5,629 bases of DNA from Devosia sp. (GTDB taxonomy: Bacteria > Pseudomonadota > Alphaproteobacteria > Rhizobiales > Devosiaceae). Below the pieces are notes generated by a model that was given only the letters and a program-made list of their open reading frames with translations, searched no databases and was not told the origin of the DNA. The position numbers were made by a program, and so were the translations under genes. Below, piece after piece: positions 1-4,722 of this stretch. The stretch spans positions 1-5,629 of the forward strand of contig JAEUMC010000283.1 in NCBI GenBank assembly GCA_016793415.1. Direction: 5' to 3'. Within the stretch, counting starts at the first letter, position 1; every line of letters starts with the position of its first letter.

Positions 1-323
1 GCAACCGCATCACCACAGAGGCCGTGGCCTTTCATCGGCCGAGCGGCACGGTGATTTTCACCGACCTGCTGCAGCAGTTCCCGCCAGGCTGGTTCCGGGG
101 CTGGCGGGCGCTGGTGGCGCGGCTCGACCTGATGGTCAACAACGAGCCTTCGGTGCCGCGCAAGTTCCGGGTCGCCTTCACCGACAAGCGCGCCGCCCGC
201 GCGGCGCTGCGCCGCATTCTCGCCTGGCGCGCCGACAAGGTGCTGATGGCGCATGGCACGCCCGTCACCGGGGATGGCCATGCTTTCCTCAGGCGGGCCT
301 TCGGCTGGCTGGTGAAGTGGTGA
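1..323 (+). CDS. DUF4336 domain-containing protein, C-terminal part (5' end outside window)
   Basis: The reading frame is open from the first base, with codons in phase at position 3, and ends at TGA 321-323, leaving 106 visible residues. The GTG at 24-26 is an internal valine codon and not the start. The visible sequence contains AFHRPSGTVIFTDLLQQFP, a proline-tryptophan segment (PPGWFRGW), VPRKFRVAF and a late KVLMAHGTPV motif, which I recognise as the conserved C-terminal half of DUF4336 proteins. That family resembles the metallo-beta-lactamase fold; by analogy the aspartate of FTDL and the histidine of AHG would be metal ligands, but this is inference. No substrate is known. No obvious terminator hairpin follows the stop. 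Family assignment is fairly sure; function is unknown. Confidence 0.8.
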   Translation, partial: NRITTEAVAFHRPSGTVIFTDLLQQFPPGWFRGWRALVARLDLMVNNEPSVPRKFRVAFTDKRAARAALRRILAWRADKVLMAHGTPVTGDGHAFLRRAFGWLVKW

Positions 324-459
324 GGGCGGCCTCACACTCATCCACGAATGGTCCCGGCGATGCCAAATCAGGGACACAAATCCGATCCTAGATGGAGACC
401 GAACCGGTAGCGCTGACAAGGCGTTGCCACGCGGGCGGGCAAAATCGGAGGAGGCGGTC

Positions 460-487
460 TTGAAATTTGACTGCAGGTCCATAATTT
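460..487 (+). promoter_or_regulatory. AT-rich promoter-like patch upstream of the leader/GNAT gene
   Basis: In otherwise GC-rich DNA this patch carries overlapping -35-like hexamers TTGAAA (460-465) and TTGACT (467-472), followed by CATAAT (480-485) and TAATTT (482-487). No pair has both a good match and 17-bp spacing: TTGAAA to TAATTT is 16 bp with a poor -10, and TTGAAA to CATAAT is only 14 bp. It lies about 65-90 bp upstream of the mini-ORF at 550, a sensible place for the promoter of the downstream operon. The call rests on composition and position and is tentative. Confidence 0.25.
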
Positions 488-549
488 TGCGTGGACGCGT
501 TGGCCGACACGATGCTAATGCGCTTTTCAGACGTCAGGAGGCGTCCAGG

Positions 550-585
550 ATGGAGAAGGCTTTTCAGGTGACCCGACGACCGTAA
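550..585 (+). CDS. putative 11-codon leader peptide MEKAFQVTRRP
   Basis: An ATG at 550 is preceded by a perfect AGGAGG (536-541) at an ideal 8-nt spacing, the best ribosome site on the + strand of this window. The frame runs 11 codons to TAA at 583-585 and gives MEKAFQVTRRP. The stop lies exactly in the 4-nt loop of a perfect hairpin (577-592), so a ribosome finishing or pausing here would disrupt that hairpin. The mini-ORF is in the same frame as the acetyltransferase gene that starts 22 codons after the stop, and no further stop lies between. The C-terminal Arg-Pro-stop resembles the end of the known stalling leader TnaC, where release at the final proline is slow; that resemblance is only suggestive. 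Alternatives are a fortuitous ORF, or the original acetyltransferase start cut off by a nonsense codon. Confidence 0.35.
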   Translation: MEKAFQVTRRP

Positions 586-615
586 TCGGTCGGCAGCCGG
601 CTTAAGTGGGCCGGC
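577..615 (+). promoter_or_regulatory. tandem hairpins in the acetyltransferase leader
   Basis: Hairpin 1 pairs CGACCG (577-582) with CGGTCG (587-592) around the loop TAAT. Hairpin 2 pairs GCCGGC (596-601) with GCCGGC (610-615) around the 8-nt loop TTAAGTGG. Both stems are perfect 6-bp GC-rich stems and only 3 nt separate them. No T-run follows, so neither is a standard intrinsic terminator. The 5' arm of hairpin 1 is the Arg-Arg-Pro coding end of the mini-ORF at 550-585. A 5-bp match of GTGAC (568-572) to GTCAC (647-651), just before the acetyltransferase ATG, would allow a longer-range alternative fold, although such a short match can occur by chance. The arrangement suggests translation-dependent attenuation but is unproven. 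Confidence 0.35.
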
Positions 616-651
616 ACGTTTGTCCTCGTCTCTTGTTCCTGGACCAGTCAC

Positions 652-1212
652 ATGATCGCGCCTTCCGTCTCCGTCGCTGCTGAAGCAGCGCCTCCGCAAC
701 TTGGCCTGCCCACCATTCGCTTTGCTACGCTGGCCGACGACCAGTTCGTCGAGGACCTGCAGGCGCTTGCCTTCGGGCCGGGCCGCTTTGCACGGACCGC
801 GTTCCGGGTGCGCGAACGCTTCCCGATCGACACCACGCTCAGCCTCATCGCCGAGGTGAACGGGCAGTCCTGCGGCTCGGTGTGGATGACCCCGATCAGC
901 GTCGGCGGCATCGACGGCTACATGCTTGGCCCGCTGGCGACGCACCCGGATTTCCGCAAACGCGGTGCGGGCAAGCTGCTGGCCAAGGAAGTGACGCGGA
1001 TCGCGCTCGAGCGGGGCGAGGGCAGCTTCGTGCTGCTGGTCGGCGATCGCGACTATTACTGCCCGCTCGGCTGGGTGCCGACGCAGTTGGGCGCCATCGA
1101 GTTTCCTGGCCCGGTTGATCCCAGCCGGGTGCTGGTCTACTCCAACGACCCCACGATGGCCGTGCGGCTCGCGGGCCCGATCAAGGCGTTCGGCGCCGGC
1201 AAGCGCTCCTAG
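652..1212 (+). CDS. GNAT family N-acetyltransferase, YhbS type
   Basis: This 186-residue protein is predicted to move an acyl group from acyl-CoA to an unknown acceptor. The core starts at IRFATLADD (about residue 22), followed by LAFGPGRFARTAFRVRE (about 39-55), typical of YhbS-like (COG3153) proteins. The acetyl-CoA loop is LGPLATHPDFRKRGAGKLL (92-110), with the RxxGxG pyrophosphate-binding pattern at R102-G107. The YhbS-like LLVGDRDYY follows at 128-136. The first 20 residues are an alanine/proline-rich tail. ATG 652 is the only ATG, GTG or TTG in its frame after the in-frame TAA at 583; only a weak GGA (641-643) precedes it, in contrast with the strong site of the mini-ORF upstream. A 45-bp gap to the likely start of the Nudix gene suggests co-transcription. 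Family is confident; substrate is not known. Confidence 0.88.
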   Translation: MIAPSVSVAAEAAPPQLGLPTIRFATLADDQFVEDLQALAFGPGRFARTAFRVRERFPIDTTLSLIAEVNGQSCGSVWMTPISVGGIDGYMLGPLATHPDFRKRGAGKLLAKEVTRIALERGEGSFVLLVGDRDYYCPLGWVPTQLGAIEFPGPVDPSRVLVYSNDPTMAVRLAGPIKAFGAGKRS

Positions 1213-1257
1213 CAGCTCTTGCCTGCCGTCCGATCCGCCATCACTTTCAGGCGGATC

Positions 1258-1908
1258 ATGCAGGCGGTTATGGACGACGACCTCATCACCAGAATCAGCG
1301 GCCGGCTGCTGCGCGAACCAGAGGTGTTCGACGCGACGGCCGGCATGCTGCCGGACTGGGTGCCCGATACGCCGCCCGGCCGTCCGCCGGTGCCGGCGGC
1401 GGTGCTGATCGCGCTGGTGAAGCGGGCCGAGGGGCTCTCCATCCTCTATACCGAGCGCTCGCCGGAGCTGCGCTCGCATTCGGGGCAGATCGCCTTTCCC
1501 GGCGGCAAGGTTGACCCCACCGACAAGGACGCCGCCGATGCGGCGTTGCGCGAGGCCTGGGAAGAGGTGCAGCTCGAGCGCAGCGAGGCCCAGGTGCTGG
1601 GCTTCATGCCGCTCTACTATACCGGCACCAATTATCTGATCACCCCGGTGGTGGCGGTGGTGGAGCCGACGCGGCCCTTCATTCCCAATCCAGGCGAAGT
1701 CCGTTCCGTCTTCGAGGTGCCGCTCGATTACCTGATGACGCCGGGCAGCTACTCGACCTTTCACATCAAGCGCGGCGGCCGCGAGCACTCGACCTGGCAA
1801 ATCGAGCATAGCGGGCTTGTCATCTGGGGCATAACAGCGAACCTTACGCGTCGCTTCCATGACCTGGCGCTGAGCCCGGAAAGCCAGGGAAGCCCGGAGG
1901 GCGGTTGA
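1258..1908 (+). CDS. NudL-type Nudix CoA pyrophosphatase
   Basis: This protein of about 216 residues is predicted to hydrolyse the pyrophosphate of CoA and its derivatives to 3',5'-ADP and 4'-phosphopantetheine in the cytosol. The CoA-Nudix signature is visible as LYTERS (63-68), LRSHSGQIAFPGG (71-83) and the following KVD, leading into a Nudix box with LREAWEEVQL (97-106), including R98, E99, E102 and E103. The box differs from the textbook form (D89 where Glu is usual, Q105 where Gly is usual, one extra residue before RE), but NudL proteins share this spacing. VIWGITANL (188-196) is the usual C-terminal family motif. Starts at ATG 1258 or ATG 1270 are both possible, each preceded by an AGGCGG at short spacing (1249-1254 and 1262-1267); a TTG at 1219 is less likely. 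The stop overlaps the next gene by 4 bp. Confidence 0.9.
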   Translation: MQAVMDDDLITRISGRLLREPEVFDATAGMLPDWVPDTPPGRPPVPAAVLIALVKRAEGLSILYTERSPELRSHSGQIAFPGGKVDPTDKDAADAALREAWEEVQLERSEAQVLGFMPLYYTGTNYLITPVVAVVEPTRPFIPNPGEVRSVFEVPLDYLMTPGSYSTFHIKRGGREHSTWQIEHSGLVIWGITANLTRRFHDLALSPESQGSPEGG

Positions 1909-3101
1909 ACAAGCTGGGGGATATCGACGAACGCCTGAAGCGCGCCGAGTGGCTAATGCGGCCGCAAACGCAGCGCATCCTGGCGTTGCTCGATGGCGGC
2001 GAAGGGCGAACCCGGGTGGTCGGCGGCATCGTGCGCGACACGCTGCTGGAGCTGCCGCGCGAACAGTCCGACATCGACATGGCGACCGAACTCACGCCTG
2101 AAGAAGTGACCCTGAGGGCGCAGCGCGCCCGGCTGTCGGTCTACCCCACCGGGATCGAGCACGGCACGGTGACGCTGAAGCTCGACGACATGACCGCCGA
2201 AGTGACGACGCTGCGCGAGGACGTGGAGACCGACGGCCGACACGCCGTGGTGCGGTTCGGCACCGACTGGCGGCAGGACGCGTTGCGCCGCGATTTCACG
2301 CTCAACGCGCTCTATGCCGGCATGGACGGCACGCTGTTCGATCCGCTGCATGGGGTGGAAGACTGCCTCGCCCGCAAGGTGCGCTTCATCGGCAAGCCGG
2401 CCGAGCGGATCGCCGAGGATCGGCTGCGCGTCTATCGGTTCTTCCGCTTCTCGGCGAGCCACGCCGGCGAACAGTTCGACCCCGAGGGGTTGGCGGCCTG
2501 TGCTGCCGCGGCAGGAACGCTGGACCGGCTGGCGGCAGAGCGCGTCGGGGCCGAGATGCGCCGCATGCTGGGGTTGCCGCGGATCGCCAATACGCTCAAA
2601 GCCATGCGCGAGGCCGAAATCCTGCCGCTGCCCGAGATGATGATCCGGTTGCTGCACGGCTACGAGCGGCGCGCGCGCAAACCCGAATACGCGGCGCGGC
2701 TGGCGATCCTGATGTCGGAAATCGGCGCCGCGCGCCTGCAGGCGATGTGGCGCCTGTCGAACGACGACATCGCCACCGCCGAGTCGATCCTTTCGGCGGC
2801 CCGGCTGATCGGCGAGTTCAGCCTGAACGAAGCAGCCTACCGACACCCCGGGGCGCTGGCGGACGGCATCGATGTGGCATCGACGCTCTCCAACTGGGGC
2901 GATGCGGGCAAGCTCGCGGTCATCGAGCAGCTGCAGCGGCTCGACGTGCCGCGCTTTCCGATCCGCGGCAACGATCTCGTCGGCCTCGGCATGTCGCCCG
3001 GGCGCGAACTCGGGGCGGAGCTGGAACGGCTCGAACGCGCCTGGATCGAGAGCGGCTTCGTGCTAGATCGCACGGCGCTCCTGGCGATGGTGCGAGGGTA
3101 G
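1905..3101 (+). CDS. cca: CCA tRNA nucleotidyltransferase (class II, poly(A) polymerase family)
   Basis: The enzyme adds or repairs the CCA end of tRNA in the cytosol. Its 398 residues match the usual alphaproteobacterial length, without a C-terminal HD domain. The nucleotidyltransferase head is VVGGIVRDTLL (38-48), then the metal-binding DID (56-58), PTGIEHGTVTL (81-91), EVTTLRED (99-106) and RRDFTLNALY (128-137). The DPLHGVEDCLARKVRFIG stretch follows (146-163), then EDRLRVYRFFRF (171-182), the nucleotide-selecting region of class II enzymes. The chosen TTG start overlaps the Nudix stop as TTGA, with GGAGGG (1896-1901) 3 nt upstream, rather close. ATG 1956 (residue 18) is the alternative, but it would remove the AEWL segment that seems to belong to the family. 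Overlap implies translational coupling to the Nudix gene. A poly(A) polymerase activity cannot be excluded from sequence alone. Confidence 0.93.
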   Translation: MNKLGDIDERLKRAEWLMRPQTQRILALLDGGEGRTRVVGGIVRDTLLELPREQSDIDMATELTPEEVTLRAQRARLSVYPTGIEHGTVTLKLDDMTAEVTTLREDVETDGRHAVVRFGTDWRQDALRRDFTLNALYAGMDGTLFDPLHGVEDCLARKVRFIGKPAERIAEDRLRVYRFFRFSASHAGEQFDPEGLAACAAAAGTLDRLAAERVGAEMRRMLGLPRIANTLKAMREAEILPLPEMMIRLLHGYERRARKPEYAARLAILMSEIGAARLQAMWRLSNDDIATAESILSAARLIGEFSLNEAAYRHPGALADGIDVASTLSNWGDAGKLAVIEQLQRLDVPRFPIRGNDLVGLGMSPGRELGAELERLERAWIESGFVLDRTALLAMVRG

Positions 3102-3106
3102 GGGGC

Positions 3107-3203
3107 GTTGTGGCACCCCCGGCGCTAAGTGCGTCCCCTCGCCCCTTTGGGGAGAGAGGGTGAGGGGCGCCAAGCACGCTAGCGTCAGGGGGGGAGCCAC
3201 AGC
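3107..3203. repeat. 97-nt imperfect palindrome, likely bidirectional terminator or REP-like element
   Basis: Nested complementary arms fill almost the whole 103-bp gap between two convergent genes. Outer arm: GTTGTGGC (3107-3114, with one T-G pair) with GCCACAGC (3196-3203), then an A/A mismatch, then CCCCC (3116-3120) with GGGGG (3190-3194). Middle: GGCGCTA (3121-3127) with TAGCGTC (3180-3186, one G-T pair), and GTGC (3129-3132) with GCAC (3174-3177). Core: CCCCTCGCCC (3135-3144) with GGGTGAGGGG (3158-3167), ten pairs including one G-T, around a 13-nt loop. The core resembles C-rich/G-rich intergenic palindromes found in many GC-rich proteobacterial genomes. Position fits transcription termination from both sides; the length and layered arms also fit a small repeated element. 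Copy number cannot be judged from one window. Confidence 0.6.
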
Positions 3204-3204
3204 C

Positions 3205-3393
3205 CTAGTGCACGGCCTCGCCCTTCTCATGCACACGGGCCTTGATCTCGTCGACCATGTTGGGACGGATCACCTCCTCGCCGTGCGCGCTGCGCAGGTG
3301 GTCGGCGGCGCGGCGGACGATTTCGGCGGTGTCCTCGGCCTGGGTGTGCCAGGTGCAGCCGGGAACCAGGGTGCCACATTCGAACGACTTCAT
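3205..3393 (-). CDS. DUF1059 domain-containing small protein
   Basis: A 62-residue protein beginning MKSFECGTLVPGCTWHTQ and ending in KARVHEKGEAVH. This matches the DUF1059 pattern across its full length, with VRRAADHLRSAHG in the middle and a charged helix at the end. C6, C13, H32 and H37 form a C-x6-C ... H-x4-H arrangement, which would suit metal binding; this is inference and the function is unknown. The start is ATG 3393-3391, because GGAG (3404-3401 on this strand) sits 7 nt upstream and the family begins with this Met-Lys-Ser-Phe; an in-frame ATG at 3492 would add 33 unrelated residues. It converges with the CCA gene across the palindrome and diverges from the HD-GYP gene across 165 bp. 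Confidence 0.85.
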   Translation of the reverse strand: MKSFECGTLVPGCTWHTQAEDTAEIVRRAADHLRSAHGEEVIRPNMVDEIKARVHEKGEAVH

Positions 3394-3558
3394 GATCGTG
3401 CTCCATCGCTGGTGGCAGGCCATCAGGCCACAGGAATGCGGCGAGGACGGGGCCGCGGCTTCGCTTGCACATACGCGGTCAATTGCATTCAAAGATTCAC
3501 CAAACAGCTACGAATGTGCAGCGACGATTGCCGCAACGAGGCAAGACTATCGCCACTG
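3394..3558. promoter_or_regulatory. divergent intergenic region between DUF1059 and HD-GYP genes
   Basis: This gap must hold the promoters of both divergent genes. A distinctly AT-richer core lies at about 3480-3515. It is bracketed by a perfect 7-bp inverted repeat, TGCACAT (3466-3472) and ATGTGCA (3514-3520), and contains a GATTC (3494-3498), a GANTC site of the kind methylated by CcrM in alphaproteobacteria. I could not find a convincing -35/-10 pair on either strand: TTGCAC (3465-3470) with 17 bp to TTCAAA (3488-3493) is the nearest on the + strand and is poor. The placement of regulatory DNA here follows from gene orientation; the individual sites are tentative. Confidence 0.4.
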
Positions 3559-4722
3559 ATGGGCAAGGAATCACAAATAGAGCCGACCGACCGGGGTACG
3601 GTGGTCTTCGTGTGCGATCCGCACTGGGAGGGGCATGGCAGGGCGATGGCCGGCAAGCTCGGCGCGCCCGTGCATCTGCTGTCGGATCTGACGCTCGACG
3701 ACCTGGCCGATGCCCAGCAGGTGGTGGTCGATGCCGACCTGCGCGACATGCAGTCCGTCGGCCGGCTGAAGCACGCGCTCGATCGGGTGCCGGCGATCAA
3801 GGCGCGCACGTTCCTGATCGATGATGGCGGCAGCGAGCGGCTGCTCAGGGTGCAGGCCAATGCGCTGGGGGCGACGCGCCACATGGTGCGCAAGTTCGCG
3901 CTGGCTGAGCTGCGCCGCGAGTATTCGGTGACGGGGCGGGCCCGGCGCACCCCAGCGGCCGACGCGGCGCTCAGGGCTGCCAAGGGCGGTGCGTCGATCG
4001 TCGAGGCCGAGCGTTCGCTGGAGACGGTATTCGAGGGGATGCTCAGCGACGCGCCGATATCCCTCGAAGCAGTGTCGCAGGCAGCGGTGGGGGTGCTCGC
4101 CAGCGTCAAGGCCGTCGGCGCCGACGCGTGGCTTGCCTCGGTGCGCCAGCATCACGAAGGGACATTCCAGCATTGCCTGCTGGTGACCGGCGTCGCCGCC
4201 GGCTTCGCCAAGGGCGCCAAGCTCGGCACCGGTCAGGCGGCAGCGCTGATGAACGCGGCGCTGCTGCACGATGTCGGCAAGGCAGTGATTCCCCGGCATA
4301 TTCTCGATAAGCCCGGCAAGCTGACGCCCGAGGAGTTCGAGGCGGTGAAACTGCATCCGGGCGCCGGGTTCGACTACCTGAGCAAGCAGGGCAGCGTCTC
4401 CGCGCTGGTGCTCGATGCGGTGCGGCACCATCACGAAGCCCTGGATGGCAGCGGTTATCCCGACCGGCTGCGCGGCGCCGGAATCGGCCCCCTGACTCGC
4501 ATCCTCACGGTTTGCGACATCTTCGCGGCGCTGGTCGAAACCCGTCCCTACAAGGACGCGCGCACGCCACGCGAGGCGATCAACATGCTGGTCGACATGA
4601 GCATCAGCTCCAAGGTCGACTATGCCGCGGTGCGCACACTGGCTGGCAGCTTCGGCGTGCCGCTGCCCGAGCAGTTCGGCGACGTGGTGCGCGGCTTCAC
4701 CCAGACGCGGCCCTACGGCTGA
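3559..4722 (+). CDS. HD-GYP domain protein, probable cyclic-di-GMP phosphodiesterase
   Basis: 387 residues. The HD-GYP domain occupies about residues 197-345 and looks complete: H205 in FQHC, LLHDVGK with H237, D238 and K241, KLHPG with H266, HHEALDGSGYP (291-301, the HHExxDGxGYP signature), and CDIFAALVETRPYKD with D320. This predicts hydrolysis of cyclic di-GMP in the cytosol. Residues about 14-115 look like a degenerate receiver domain: VVFVCD, then VHLL, VVVDADLRD (D58/D60), ARTFLIDDG and ATRHMVRKF, in the strand order of a receiver but with weak identity. No membrane segment is visible. ATG 3559 is chosen because the fold begins 13 residues later, but it lacks a ribosome site; ATG 3514 would add 15 residues. 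Frame openness back to 3160 is antisense to DUF1059 and not coding. Its stop abuts the convergent ATPase stop. Confidence 0.88.
   Translation: MGKESQIEPTDRGTVVFVCDPHWEGHGRAMAGKLGAPVHLLSDLTLDDLADAQQVVVDADLRDMQSVGRLKHALDRVPAIKARTFLIDDGGSERLLRVQANALGATRHMVRKFALAELRREYSVTGRARRTPAADAALRAAKGGASIVEAERSLETVFEGMLSDAPISLEAVSQAAVGVLASVKAVGADAWLASVRQHHEGTFQHCLLVTGVAAGFAKGAKLGTGQAAALMNAALLHDVGKAVIPRHILDKPGKLTPEEFEAVKLHPGAGFDYLSKQGSVSALVLDAVRHHHEALDGSGYPDRLRGAGIGPLTRILTVCDIFAALVETRPYKDARTPREAINMLVDMSISSKVDYAAVRTLAGSFGVPLPEQFGDVVRGFTQTRPYG

Noticed and set aside
392..463. 23-codon mini-ORF (ATG 392) in the first intergenic region
   Set aside because: No ribosome site precedes it and its product is arginine-rich without features; it also ends within the probable promoter patch, so it is unlikely to be translated.
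388..1860. 490-codon open frame on the - strand across the acetyltransferase and Nudix genes
   Set aside because: It is antisense to two genes with clear family motifs, is dominated by Arg/His/Gly/Ala-rich low-complexity sequence typical of GC-rich shadow frames, and shows no recognisable domain.
1953..2846. 297-codon open frame on the - strand inside the CCA gene
   Set aside because: Antisense to a well-supported CCA nucleotidyltransferase; composition is that of a shadow frame.
3160..3558. Upstream extension of the HD-GYP frame back to 3160
   Set aside because: This stretch lies antisense to the DUF1059 gene, runs through the palindrome and has no ribosome site or family similarity; the HD-GYP protein more plausibly starts at 3559 or 3514.
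3571..4434. 287-codon open frame on the - strand inside the HD-GYP gene
   Set aside because: Antisense shadow of a gene with intact catalytic motifs; no domain visible.
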